Below, piece after piece: positions 24,731 to 37,064 of a DNA stretch of 64,000 bases (its first letter is position 1; every line of letters begins with the position of its first letter). A program made the position numbers and the translations under genes. Below the pieces are notes generated by a model. The model searched no databases. It was not told the origin of the DNA and worked only from the letters and a program-made list of their open reading frames with translations. The stretch is from Anopheles merus. Taxonomy: Eukaryota; Arthropoda; Insecta; Diptera; Culicidae. The stretch is taken from NCBI RefSeq assembly GCF_017562075.2, contig NC_054084.1, forward strand, positions 19,032,889 to 19,096,888, written 5' to 3'.

Positions 24731-26190
24731 TGAAATGATTTGTGAGTTTGTAACCTTTTGAATGTAAATATGTTGTTTATTATTGATATAATTAGCGTAG
24801 CGATGAAGACGGGCAGGAGGTCAAGGGAAGCCATATAACTTTCTTGGGGTTAGATGAGCTAAGTTTGACTTTTATGGCGAGCGCTTTTTGTACTTGCATG
24901 AGTTATGAGGGTCACTGGTATGCGTATTCAATTCTACCAGGATGTTGGATCTTGTAAAGTTTGGCTAAATTCAATTCCCTGTTGTATAGTTTCGTGTCGT
25001 ATGATATCAGGAAATAGTTTAATCGGCGAAGGGAATGTTTTTACCGGGTAGTGGAATTGTGAAAGCATTCTGTGGATTGTTTGCAATCATACATTTTGGA
25101 AATTTGCAAGCATTCTGTGAAGGTGTCATCGGGCTGTGGGTGCCGCTGTAAATACCCCAAAGTATTTTCGTTGATTTTACTAATTAGTCATGTTAACTTA
25201 TGGTTCCGCAGCAGGATTTATTTAGTTATCTTGTGTGCAGCTGATTACCACACGAAAACAACTCTAAATGATGTTTTTTTTGGAAAACATCATCGGTATC
25301 AAGTCGAAACTTTTTACACCGAAACCCTCAATCTGATGACAGTTCCGCAGTATGCTTGCAAATTTCCCCTAGTCGATTGCAACATTCCCCTATATGATTG
25401 AAAACATGCACAGCATGCTTGCAACATTCCACTACCGATTTGCAACATTCTCCTAAGTGATTGTATTATTCCTTTATATGATTCGGATCCCTGTATACTA
25501 ATTGTTTACATGTGATGAAAATTTGTATAGCTCTAAAAAAAGTATATTTTTCAACCACACTCTATAAATCGACATTTTCCTCGATAAATTAGTGCAGCTG
25601 CTGCCTAAAGACAGACATCGATGGATGAGCAATAATGATATCCTTCATTTAGCTATGAAGATATTACAGCATTATTTTCATAACGAAGGCACGTTTTAAG
25701 CTACGACGAACACGTTCTTTACCGTACCTTTACCTAGGTTGTGTTAATATTCAGTAAGTAAAAATCACTTCCAATATCAGCGATTCTTTATCAAATGTAG
25801 GCTCAAACAAATAAGGATAGATCATTCAAGTTCTTGATCTTTTTGTTTGATGTCACAACCGTGGTTGATGTAGGCCTCAAACCTACATGATGAGTATGAT
25901 TTTCAGTCGTGTGCTTGATGACTTGATGGCTATGCCATGCAACGTCTCTGCTATTGGTTATAAAAATGTCCCTTTTCGAATTTGCGAATCTTTATTTGTA
26001 GTTGATCTATACATACGAAATATATAGCTTTATTTGAAAACAATAGCTTCTTTGATACACTCTTAATAAACATACAATATTTCTACCTAATATTGCAATT
26101 GCTAGTGTCCGAAAAAATGTACAAATTCAATTGTCCTATATGTCCAACTTGTTGCGACACTGAAACGCTCACTATGCACAGTATGGTAGA
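24731..26190. other. AT-rich gene-free block
   Basis: AT-rich spacer holding the 21-bp repeat array at 25356-25481 and a direct repeat of GCATTCTGTG near 25066 and 25110. Nothing else was recognised. Confidence 0.5.
25356..25481. repeat. Degenerate 21-bp tandem repeat, six units
   Basis: Six consecutive units of 20-22 bp begin TTGCAACATT or a variant and end in A/TGA, starting at 25356, 25377, 25398, 25419, 25439 and 25461. The second, fourth and fifth match best (TTGCAACATTCCCCTATATG type). The array is short, AT-rich and internally diverged. Confidence 0.75.
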
Positions 26191-27421
26191 AACGCTTAAT
26201 GCTAACTAGAGGAATTTCCACACCATTGGAAGAAATAAAGAGAACCCCAGCAATAATTATCGCCCACATGCAAGGTAAGCTCAACACAAGCCGGTACGAC
26301 CGCCCGAACGCCCGAACGGTGGAAAGGGCCACACGGTCCCACACAGTGCCCGCGCAGCCCATGCGGGAAAACAGAGCGCGCCGGCAAGAATGTTGCCGCT
26401 ACGTGCCACTACGGTCCCGAAACGCCCGAACGCGCGTGTGGAAATAAATGGCAGAAATGACAATGAAATGTCAACGGCAATAAATTATCACCCTCGTCGC
26501 CCATGAACGGACGACGGTGCGGTCGCACGGATGCGGTTTTCCGCATGACGTGGGAATCCCATAATCCAAGTGAAATGTCCCGCCCGCTCGCAGAGTAGCC
26601 GGCCTCACCCTCCACGGTGCAGGGGCGAAAAAACAACCCCACAAAAAAAAAAAACCACAACCCACGGTGCCATGCGAACGAGACAGAAATGTATCACAAT
26701 TTTATTGCCCTGGATATAAAAGTTGCCCGTCTCCGGTGGGGAGATCGGATGGGTGGTGGACAGTGTGGCAAATGCTTGGCTCTAACTGCCGGCCCTGTGG
26801 GTGGCGCAACGAATGCGAAGAAAAGAGGGCACGAAAAGAAGCAGCAAGAAAGAAAGCGAAACGATGAGCCAAATTACGATTAGTGAAGGAGCACGAGGCG
26901 AAGCCTTCGGGTCTTATCTACACAACGGGCGAAGGATTTTTCTTACTCCACGACGCCGACGGAAGCGGACCCATCCCCGTAGTAATTCTCCCTCTATTCT
27001 CGCCCCGGTCTTTTACCCACCATCCTCATCCCCTAGGGACGGTCCGTTAAATTGACGGTGGCAACGAAAGGAAGTTGCAAATAATTTATTGAGTACCTGG
27101 GGAGGGAGAAGGAAGCGCTGGACTGCTGCTCCGGGCAAACGTCGCTAACGTCGTATGCCTGCGGGCTAAAGGGCACGGGCGTATGCGCCGCCACCCCGGG
27201 GGTAAAGCAATGGCACGGGGCAGGGGCCAACAATTTATGGGCAACCGTGCGCCTCCATCGCACGCCGCACGTGGTGGGACGCACGTGTGGCAACGGCGAC
27301 AACGACGACGAAGCAAAGGAAAGGAAAACCGCCCGAAACGGTGGCAACGAATTATGGTGGGTGAGCGTATGATAAAGTGGCACGGATATTCGATGGATTG
27401 GGATGGGTTTGTTTGCGTGAG

Positions 27422-27454
<33 letters not shown>

Positions 27455-27460
27455 TTGATT
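26191..27460. other. GC-rich gene-free block
   Basis: GC-rich block ending in a GT tract (27428-27454), with an A-run near 26643. A donor-like CAAGGTAAGC occurs at about 26271, but no acceptor with a pyrimidine tract precedes it in a compatible frame, so no exon is called. Confidence 0.5.
27428..27454. repeat. (GT)n microsatellite
   Basis: An uninterrupted GT tract of about 13 units at the boundary between GC-rich and AT-rich DNA. Confidence 0.95.
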
Positions 27461-28990
27461 CGGTTTCCTTATTAGCAGGAAAGCAGGTTAAGGTAAGGTT
27501 TTTGCTATCATAAATATTACATTTGGTAAGTTTTTTAAGGCAATTTAAGCACGAGAGTTTCTTATTTGATTTGGTTTATCTTATACGCTTTTCGGTTCAA
27601 TATTGCGTTTAAGTTAGATTTATCATTTTCTTAGAAGGGATCATTGGATGTTTGGAAATGGAGTTTAATCATAGTGATAGTCATCAGCAAAAGTAGATTC
27701 ATCAGTGAAATCTTATCATATTCTTAATATCAAATCTTTTAATTTTGCTAAATTTCCAAAAATATTTTAAAAAATAGAAATCTCTATAAACCAAATCATG
27801 TTATACTTTACAAGGCGACAACTTCTGAACAACTTCAAACAATCAAACTTTCGTAGAAATTTCCTTCCCAGTTCTCTGGATGCATTGTATCACAAAGCGA
27901 CGCATGGCGACAGCTTGCCAACAGGGGTGGCAAATTAATTAGATCCACGCCTTACGCAAGTTGTGAGGCTTTTCGAGGCTTTTTCGATCGATCAGTCCGA
28001 TGTCACCGCTTGCGCCGGGACCACATTTTCATCCAATCCTTCCCCCCCAAAAATCCGTACCCCAAATGCTGTCCCCGTTTTTCTTCGTACAAATTCAACC
28101 AATCTCCTCTGGCCAGACACACCACATGCACACACACTCGCAGGCTACGACTGCGGCAGCGTGTTACGTAAATCGAAATTTAATCGATCAAAGAAGCGTG
28201 AAGGAAAAAATAGTCATCAGCAACAGAAATTAACCCCCGCGCACCGCGATCCAACAAACGTTTGGCGCTGAACATAGAGAGAGAGAGAGAGAGATAGAGG
28301 GAGGAGTTTTTCAAGGCACAAGCAGCGCACCACTCCAGCCCAAATGGCTCACATACACACGTATGCACGTATGCACATTTCAGGGAAGCAGACACGCACG
28401 CAGACACGCCGTTTTCGACAGACCGACCGTACTTGTCGGGGTGCCACCTGTTGCCGACAGACTGACGGAGAGAAGAGAGAGAGAGAAAGAGAGAAAAACC
28501 ATCCAAACCACGCCGTCAAAACTGGTGTGTGGTGTCGAGGGTGAGCTGGGATTGTACCGCACGTGTCGATCAGTGTGCGGGAAAGGAAAACAACGCGAGC
28601 AAAACGGTAAACAAACACACAACACACAGCGTGCGAAGGGAGTTCAATTACTGACGACGCGTTGGTGTGTGTGTGTGTTTGTATTTGCCGAACAGTTGAG
28701 GAGGGCGTGAAAAGCGGTTGAGTGGCAGACAGTGAAAGAAAGTGAAATGATAAAAAAGGTGGCTCGCCTAATATGCGAGTGGTAAAGCGTGTGTGGCCTG
28801 AAACCTCATCGGTGGAAACGCACGAGATGCTTCGAAATTGGATGCTTCACTTCATTGGCGCACGGGGTGGTATTACGTTTGGGGCCGCAGTTTCGCTGCT
28901 GGTTGAAGAGAGTAAACTGATTGGTGCAATGTGTTTTGTTTGGCAAATTAGTCGCGGGAACGCTTTTAAAGGTGCGATTTGTACATTAGA
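27461..28990. other. AT-rich spacer then GC-rich block, no gene
   Basis: AT-rich to about 27890, then GC-rich with a GA tract at 28275-28299 and a short GT tract near 28664-28678. No supported gene. Confidence 0.5.
28275..28299. repeat. (GA)n microsatellite
   Basis: A GA dinucleotide tract with one T interruption. Confidence 0.9.
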
Positions 28991-29461
28991 GTTTTTTTTC
29001 CAAGGTTCTTATTAATAAGACGCTAAACCAATATTTGGGGCACTATCATATGATTCACCAATCTGCCAAGTATAGACCAAATAGTATATGTAATACTAAC
29101 TATATTGCCATGAGTTAACCAAAAAAGTCAAAGTCCATTAGAACTAAGGGCAAGTCTAGACTAATAATAGTTTTTTCGCCAAGAAAGAAGAAATCAATCC
29201 TGGCTAACACATTGATTACGAGGATGGTTACAAATATTTAACAATAAGAAATAGACTTTTACTACTCCTTTATTCCGATTTGTATGGCTGAGTCTTATTG
29301 ATTAATTATCCTTATGATCCCAATTATCCCTGTGATTTATTAAGCGTACGATTGGGGAATCATGTTTGAGGATTTTAGCTCTGGAATAAGAGTTTCAGTG
29401 ATAGCTAGTTATGACTATTTACCTATCGTTTTAGAAGTAGTTCGATAGTAAAGTTCTTTTC

Positions 29462-29611
29462 CTCAAGTTACGCGAATAATGCGTTCCGGAGACATTTGTG
29501 TAACTTAGATTTTCGCGAAAAAACTTTTGAAAAAATTGAAAAATTTGAAAAAAAAACAAAAAAAAAATGCGTAACTCGAATTAGCATACCTCGAGTGTCG
29601 CGTAACTCGGG
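29462..29611. mobile_element. Small inverted-repeat transposon remnant
   Basis: CTCAAGTTACGCG at 29462-29474 and CGCGTAACTCGGG at 29599-29611 form inverted ends with 11 of 13 matching bases. Further GTAACT-type words lie inside near 29510 and 29572, and the centre is A-rich. The size and shape fit a miniature inverted-repeat transposable element (MITE). No coding capacity or target-site duplication was found, so the exact ends may lie outside these coordinates. Confidence 0.55.
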
Positions 29612-30182
29612 AAAAGACGCAACGCAACGGAACGCAGTCTCAGATTGCGCATATAGTTGTTCTTTTTTTTCAAAAATATATCGTATTCTCGTATTCAACC
29701 GTGATCTTTAACCATCATTTGAATGTATTTTAAAGATTGCTCCAAGAGTGTGCATAAATGTGTCAAAACAAGCCACAACAGATAAATGTGTCCGCAATCT
29801 AAGATTTTCTGCAATCTGCGCTTACGGATACGATTATAGCTACAATACTTTGCTATTTCTGTTGACACATTAAACAATGCGGACAGTTTTTAAAAAGTTT
29901 GTAAAATTGATTTCAACAATGAAAGCAAGACATGATTGGTAGTAATTTTTCATAGATTATTTATAGGTAATTGAATGTTATTATACAGAAGATGTGTATG
30001 AGAGTTGTACATTAAACGCTTCCGTTCTTTAATATCAGTTAGCAGGTTTGATTGAAAAGTAATATGTTTGTGTGCGTATGTTAAACTTTTATTTCCAATT
30101 GGAATGATCTCATTTCAAATACAGATTATTGACATGCTACATATTATTTCACGATCGCTTTCAGATGATGGTTTTGTAGTAA

Positions 30183-30268
30183 TGTCATTTATAAACTCTA
30201 TTTTCAACGAAACCTAGAGTTTATACGTTTATGTGTCATTCAAAAATTCTATTTTCAACGAAACCTAG
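30183..30268. repeat. 51-bp tandem duplication
   Basis: TCTATTTTCAACGAAACCTA occurs at 30197 and again at 30248. The similarity extends upstream to TGTCATT at 30183 and 30234. The second half is nearly identical, so the duplication looks fairly recent. Confidence 0.85.
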
Positions 30269-31020
30269 GATCATTTGGCGTATAGAGTAATAGAGTGGTT
30301 AAACAGGACTCATTACACTCTCCTTTGCAGCTCGTCTTGTCCATCGAGCAGCGTATAGCGAGGAGCGTTACATCTGTTTACTGAAGTATTTTTGATTTCC
30401 TGGTGACTTGCCATTAGTGACACTGCTACTAATTAAACTAGCTACCACCAAATATGCCTAAGCACATGTTAGATTTTAAGATTTTGTTTAGCATATACAA
30501 TAGATTCGTTTGACACATTTAAACACTTTGCACAATTTTGCCTTTTTCTGACATCGTATCCGCATCGGACAACGTATCCTTCAATAGAAATCTCACTTTT
30601 GATAAGAACCATATTTGAATCCAAATAGTTCAAATAATTTAAAAATAGAACGTACCAAAATGTATAATTTTGTTCGTCGGATCGACATTATCCTTACCTT
30701 ATAAAATTTCTATTTTGTTTTCAGGTTTAGGTGTCTCTTTGCTCTTTGCCATCGATCGGAAGCTAAGTGCATGAGGGTCATTTTACCCCATTCACATTAC
30801 TTCTTTTTCCCCACTCAGCAATAACAGCAAAACCTCTTTTATGCAAATCAGTGAAGCAGGATAATTAGCTGGAAGGTGAATACTTACAGGAAGGGGTAGA
30901 ACAACAACAAAAAAACCCGCACCAGACAAAAGCAATTATTTCAAATTATATTCTAAAAGCTGGAAGAATCCTTCAAACAGCAAGAAGAAAAAGAATATTT
31001 AAAAGCAAAAATTAAAACAC

Positions 31021-33960
31021 GTCACGCTTCACCACCAAACAGGTTGAGCTGATTGTCGTTCCGTACAGCAGCGTTTGCGCAATTGTTTGTTTTGTTTCCG
31101 GAGGTTTGCTCGCCCTTTATCGATGAAATGAACGTATTTTCTTTTTTTTTTGTTCTTTTTGCAGGCAGTAAAAGCAAAAAAGAATCAACCCATCCGTCAG
31201 CCACCCCAGGCCAGAATGGTTAAGATGCTCAGCGCACCCTACCGTCAGCGATCGGCCATCGTCCACCCCTTGTCGACCGACGCCGCCTTGCCGTATGCGA
31301 CGACCTTGCCGGGCGTGATTGAGAGTTTAATATTTAATGTAGCGCATCACTTGGGTGCCACAACCGGCACCAAAACTTTCGCTCGTCACCAACACCATTT
31401 GCGAGGAGCTCTGTGTGGGTGTGTGTGTGTGTGTGGGTGGCTTGTGTTGCAGAAGCGCGGACAACATTTCACCCGCAGGCGAGAGTAATTTTCGTGGAAA
31501 ACTAAAACACAGAAGCGTTGCCACCGTCGTCGGCCGCTAAGAAGCTAATCCTTCCTTCCTTCCCTGCCAGAACCGTCCAGAGCGCTTAGCATTTTGTGGG
31601 TCGAGTGAGTGAGCGGGGGGAGTGAGCGCTTAGTTTTTTCTTCTGTTGGTCTTGTGTTCTTGTGCGGTTTTCGGTAACGTCTTTGTGCCTTCATCCGTGT
31701 CAAATTTGCGCCACTATGAGGATGAGGTGGGTATCGTAAGCCAAGTTGTGGGGTTTTGTACGCTTTGCATGTTGAGTAGTTTTTTTCCCCTTTGTTTATG
31801 TTTTGTTGGTGTGGTGTTGTTTTCATTCCCCCTTTCTGTTTGATTTGTTTGTTTTCGCTGTGTGTGAGTGTAGCTTTTTTTCAGTAGCTTCTCTTGGTAC
31901 CAGAAACAATGGATTTTCTTTCGAAGGGGATTACTTTTTTTTGTTTTTTTTTTGTCTCTTTTGCTGGACGTATTACTACAGGCGTGCGTAATTTAATTGA
32001 AGAGATTTGTGGCTAAAAAGGAAAGCAAATTTCAGACGAGCTGTGCTGCGATCAGGGCAAAGATGATGAAAAGTGAAGAAAAAAAGAAGGACATTATGTG
32101 CTTAAAAAACGTGGACAGATTGCATGCTGAAGATAAATTTAATAATTTTTGCTCCTAATAAGTATGAGCTGTGCCCTGTTCAAACAGGTTCAAGCCATAA
32201 TTAGTTATATTTTGCTTATAAAAGTAGAGGAATTTATAAGTTCTAGCCTAGCATTTTAACGGCAAATTTTGAGATTTCTTTTAATTAGTAATTTTCTTCT
32301 CATAGTGTTATAAAAGAACTAAAAATGTCATATTTTACCATGTCCTGCCATTGTCCACTCTGGCTCTGCCCGGAAAGCCCCGAGGTTAAAGTGATCACTG
32401 CTACCAGCCCAGATGTAAATCAAATTAAAAAACAGCCCCCACACCACAACTTGGACGCCACACAAATTTCCACCAAAAAGATCGCATAAATTTGAACTTT
32501 TCTCTCGTTGGTCTTCATCAAAGGGGGGAGAGGGGTTTGAATGCAGTTTCCATGGCTCAAAAAAAAAAAAAAAAACTCACATGACCATTCCTCAGCCAAG
32601 CATCACCGAACCGTTCATTCGAAAAAGGGCACCGATGGATGGAAGAAAATTCAATACAAAATGAGCAAGAGCAATAAAACCGTGGAGAATAAAATCGCAA
32701 CTGAGACGATGAACGAGAAAGCGAGAAGAAAAACGAAACGAAGAGAAAGAGAAAGAGAGAGAGAGAGATAGAGAGAGAGAGTTGGGTGGCCAGTAGCAGT
32801 GGGGGCCACATCAATACCCGGATTGCCTGCCCGATAGCAACCTTTGAGGGGATGGCTTTTTTCTTGCCTTTGCTGCCCTTCCTCACCACCTTCACTCGCA
32901 CACACACGTTTGCTGCCTCAGGGAAGGATAAATACTTTAACCTTTTCTGAACCGTATCCTTCCTTCCTTCCGCCTTTTTCTTTGCTGTTTTTTTGCTCGC
33001 TCTCTCTCTCTGCTTTCATTGTTCCACCATGAATCATGAGCGAAGGGCCGGGAGCCTCAAGCGGATCGGGGGCAGATCATGCGAAAGGAAAGGTCTGTTT
33101 TCCGTTATCCCTTTTCCATCCTCCACCTCCACCATCACCAGAGCCGGAGAGGCATTACTTTTCTTCATTTGGATTCTTTCCCGTTGCCATCTGTCGCTCC
33201 CATCGCCGCCCCAAACGTGCTCGTCCCTTTTTTTGCCACTCGACAATGCTTCGATTGGGATGTTTTGTATTTATTTTTTTCTTCCTGTGTTGTGTTGTGC
33301 GCTTCCACTCTGCACCGTGCTCGTGGACCAACATCGATCCCCGCAGTAAGGCTGTAACCGACGCAATGGTGCATCACTTCTGCTACCATTCCCTTCCCTG
33401 TCCTTCTACCGCTACTGGAGCAGATTATGTGGAAAAAGGAAAAGCGACGATGCATTGTGACCGGTGGGAAGGCAAAAAAAATGGAAGACGGAAAAGGATC
33501 AGGGTGAGGTCTTTTTTCCTTTTCTCCGACGAAAATGGGATTGGCTGGAAGCAGCTGGGAAGCACCGCGGTGGCGACGGTGGCTTAAGGAAATGGGGATA
33601 GATTGCTGCCATAGTGTTACTGCTCCGGCTGCTGCTGCTCTGGCTGCTGTCCCGGCTGCTGCTGCTACTGCACGGTATGGTACGTCACTCTGTGTGTGAA
33701 GAAAAACTTTCTCCTTCGGATTTTATCGTGTGAGGCTGGGATGGTACGTTCGTTGTTGGTTGTTTTTTTCTGTTTTTTTTTTTGCTCTGCCACTGCCACT
33801 TACAGGAACCTATGGCCGACCGTGCACCCTTCTGCCCGGGAGCGGGTGGTGGTGAGTGAGTATGCGGATCGGTGTGCTGATGAGCAGGCACAGTGGAACT
33901 GATTTACGGGCGCAGCACAACCCCTACCGCAAACCAACACATTTCCGAGCATAATGAGCT
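31021..33960. other. GC-rich blocks split by an AT-rich gap
   Basis: GC-rich at 31021-31990 and 32331-33960, AT-rich between. It holds an A-run (about 32559-32575), a GA tract (32741-32781) and GCT-rich tracts near 33628-33670. A good acceptor-like pyrimidine tract followed by CAG ends at about 31165, but no matching donor or conserved frame follows. No gene is called. Confidence 0.5.
32741..32781. repeat. (GA)n microsatellite
   Basis: A GA-rich tract with early A-rich interruptions and a near-perfect 3' half. It translates as Arg-Glu on the plus strand and Ser-Leu on the minus strand. Confidence 0.92.
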
Positions 33961-34924
33961 GAATAATTGCTCGTGCCGGAAGATGGATTTGACTTTGCGA
34001 CTGTTTTCATATCGGTGCGCAGTTTTACAAAATATCAAGCTTTTGATGCTGGGTGTAATTTTTGGTTGGTTTTGGGTTTTAATATGCCTACAGTACATAT
34101 AGCATTTTAAACCATTTGCATCAGAACTAGTTGTACAAAAATATGCATTTTGAGTTTGAGGTCGATGGTAAAATACAATAGAATCGTTTTGAATTAGGCA
34201 GTTTTAAGAATGTATTTTATAAGTATACTTACGGAAAGTTGGTCTATGTCTGCTATAATTTACTCTCTTCACTCTATAATCTTGAGCATGTGGAGGGCTC
34301 GGTCGATATGAGACTTCATCTCATTGAGGATTTGTTTTTTTAAAGTCGTATCAGGCGAGATAATTGTTTCACGAAACCGGTTACAATCATTCTTTGACCT
34401 GAATTGTTAACTTCAGATGAATTGAAATGTGATTTTAGTTCAAAATTTAAGTTGTAATCATCGAAATGCAGCCAAAATAAAGTATCCCGTGTTTATTGGT
34501 TTAGTTTGTTAACTATTTCCGATAACAATCGCCAGATAAGATGTGATAAGAGCGATAATTAAGAGAAAATCACATTGCATAAAGAGTTATAGACCGATTC
34601 CAATCGATTAAATTTTCTCCGTTTAGTTCTAGATGGTAAATTCGCAGTATAATAAACACTGAACAAAAGCAAAGTTAATTGTATCCTGTTTGTAATACGA
34701 TTTTAAATAATATAAATACATTTTTATTAATCAAATTCAAATTTACAAGTTTTCGAAAAGCTTATCTTAGCTTTAGTTGATTTTTAATTCTTTGTTGATA
34801 GTCAATAAAAGTGTGTTATGACAGGCTGAACACGACAAGTGAATTCTTGAGTCCAACGCGATACTCTGACTGACAAGCTTAGCTTAATGCCGGCGCAAGC
34901 ATAATCATTTTTTCTGGCTGTGAA
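33961..34924. other. AT-rich gene-free block
   Basis: AT-rich sequence leading to the foldback element. No gene, RNA or second element was recognised. Confidence 0.5.
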
Positions 34925-35671
34925 CAGTGCTGCCAAATGCCACTGTTTCAATCATCAACACTCATGACTGAAACGAAGCTCAAATAAAATCACGTACACA
35001 ACTGAGATGATCAGGGCTGAAACTCAAACAGTTGGAGAATCAATCACATGCTTGGTGACATTTATTTTACCATCCAACTTTTGATCACTCACTTGGTCAC
35101 GACAATTTTGTTGGCGATAATTACGACATTCTTGGAATATACTTGGCGCGTGGACACTAACAACAAAATGAGCATGCTTTCTCACTCTATCTGTTTTGAT
35201 TATATGTCGGGTCAAACAGAGCGAGAAAACATGCTCATTTTGTTTCTTAGAACCACTCGCACGCACCGCATATCTCCCATGACCATCGCGATGATCACCG
35301 ACCGAAAATGTTGCGACCAAGTGACTGACCAAGAGTTGGTTGCACACAATGTCACCAAGCATGTGATGGTCTCACCAACTGTTTGAAGCTCGCCTCTGAT
35401 CATCACAGTAGAGCTCGTGACACTGACATGATTTTGTTTCAGCTGGAATTTGTCATGACTATGTCAGTGACATTTTGCAAAATTGATCACAGCAAAAAAA
35501 AAGTCGTGATATAGTGACTGACCAAGCGATGGTCGCAAACATGTCATGAGCATGTATTAGTCACACCAATCGTTCTGAGTATGATTATCACAATTGAGTA
35601 CGTGCCGCTGATATGAATTTTGTTTCAGTCAGATTTTTTTATGACATTGATAGTGACATTTTGCAGCACTG
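34925..35671. mobile_element. 747-bp foldback (long inverted repeat) element
   Basis: The left end reads CAGTGCTGCCAAATGCCACT (34925 onward). The reverse complement of the right end (35652-35671) reads CAGTGCTGCAAAATGTCACT, an 18 of 20 match. Inside is a long palindrome centred near 35205. AACAAAATGAGCATG (35162-35176) faces CATGCTCATTTTGTT (35230-35244), and the symmetry extends outward for about 280 bp each way. The two opposite-strand frames of 112 codons at 35024-35362 and 35048-35386 begin and end alike only because of this symmetry. The right arm is present twice: about 35315-35485 and about 35505-35671. There is no transposase, so it would depend on an enzyme from elsewhere. No clear target-site duplication was seen, and I do not assign a superfamily. 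Confidence 0.8.
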
Positions 35672-35701
35672 CCTGTTGTAATGATTTTCCCGGTCAAATG
35701 A

Positions 35702-36081
35702 CAGGGGTTTTCAAGGGTAGTCATAGCTAAGAGATACTTTTTAAATATTTCTTATGGGTAGTGAATTTTAGAAGAGAATTGGACTTTATAGCACTCTTTT
35801 TGAACAATTCCAAAAAGAATTTAAAATGTATCTGTCTAAAAATTGAGCTATAGAGAGCAATGTCCGTAAAATAAAGTTCAATGCCCATGGATTTTAATTT
35901 GCCCTATTAACATTTCTTGGTTTCTATCTTTGATTCCAGAAAATAAGCCTAAAAAGATGCCTAATAAAGGCTTAAATCTAGAAAAGTTCAAGTCCCACCA
36001 AGCAGGATGAATCGCTATAGCTTGAACCAAGAAAGAGTCAAGTAAGTGTCCCACAATTATGAAAACCCCTGATAAACCCTG
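35702..36081. mobile_element. Probable inverted-repeat element remnant
   Basis: The left end reads CAGGGGTTTTCAAGGG. The right end, reverse-complemented, reads CAGGGTTTATCAGGGGTTTT and continues CATAATTGTGGGACAC. The shared CAGGGGTTTTCA core is inverted across about 380 bp. The two ends differ by small indels. No coding region is present. The element lies 30 bp from the foldback element, so the pair may form one insertion cluster. Confidence 0.5.
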
Positions 36082-36884
36082 TACGTCCTAGATAACCAAG
36101 CACGTTAATGAGTAAATAATTTATAAAAAACTCGATGTTGAACTAACTATGTAAGAAAATTAGAAAAATGTCATACTTATTAAGCTAGTGACAGCTTTTC
36201 TGATTCACGTACGATTTCCGAAAAAAATATCATTCAATTTAAAATTACAGTATTTGAACAACTTTTAATCTTTACAGTATCTTCAAATGTAGTCCTTGTT
36301 TCTTGCATTAAACATTTTGCTGCAAAAGTTACACAAACCATTCGCTAACACCATCTCAGCCTGCCCTGAAGCTTAGACTCAAAACTTTCACCCAAACACC
36401 GCCCAACAAAATGCAATCCTTCGCCCGGAAAGCTGCCTCGCGAACCGCACTGCTGTGCTGTTGGTTTGAACTTTGCTAACTCGCACTACTTGCATTAATT
36501 ACCCACGCGTGTCGTTGCTTGCCAGCATTACAACGGCCCAGCTCCCCGTTCACCGCGCCGGGGTTTTCACCCGTCGCGTTTGGTTCAATGTACCGCAGGA
36601 CGCAAACAACGACAAAACGTCAGCGCGTTCGCAACACAGGCAAACGCTGGCAAACATCTCACAACCTGCAGATCGTTCGGCTGAAGCAAGCAGGCCGGTG
36701 TTGCAGGCAACCCAAACCATTCCCACCCCCACAGGCAAGTCATCGCATCAATATTTTTCCCGAACCGCCCCACAATACCCCCCCCACCACGCCACGCCAC
36801 GCCAGCATCATCGTCAGCAGCAGTTGAAGCCCATCTGTCATGCTCATGATTCTCGGTCCGTGCTGGGTTGCGCCTCCCACGAGA

Positions 36885-36885
<1 letters not shown>

Positions 36886-36931
<46 letters not shown>
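36886..36931. repeat. (GT)n microsatellite, long
   Basis: An uninterrupted GT tract of about 23 units, the longest GT/CA run in the window. A second GT tract follows at 37042-37064. Confidence 0.97.
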
Positions 36932-36934
<3 letters not shown>

Positions 36935-37041
36935 CGACACCGAACAGAAAAGAAGGACAGGCGTACCGGTACTGGGAGAATGCTTTTGGCACACAAACAC
37001 ACACACACATCCGATATCCTTGAGTGATGGAAAATCGGTAA

Positions 37042-37064
37042 TGTGTGTGTGTGTGTGTGTGTGT
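37042..37064. repeat. (GT)n microsatellite
   Basis: A GT tract of about 11 units, about 110 bp downstream of the longer GT tract. Confidence 0.94.

Larger units (their letters stand above)
28991..31020. other. Long AT-rich block
   Basis: About 2 kb of AT-rich DNA. It holds an inverted-repeat element remnant (29462-29611) and a 51-bp tandem duplication (30183-30268). No gene. Confidence 0.5.

Noticed and set aside
26199..26280. Possible exon ending at CAAGGTAAGC
   Set aside because: There is no pyrimidine tract and acceptor upstream in a compatible frame, and no recognisable peptide.
31140..31490. Possible exon after a strong acceptor-like pyrimidine tract and CAG near 31165
   Set aside because: The following frame resembles no known family, and no donor site lies in a compatible position before the frame ends.
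35024..35386. Two 112-codon frames on opposite strands with matching ends
   Set aside because: They are mirror images produced by the palindromic foldback element, not two proteins.
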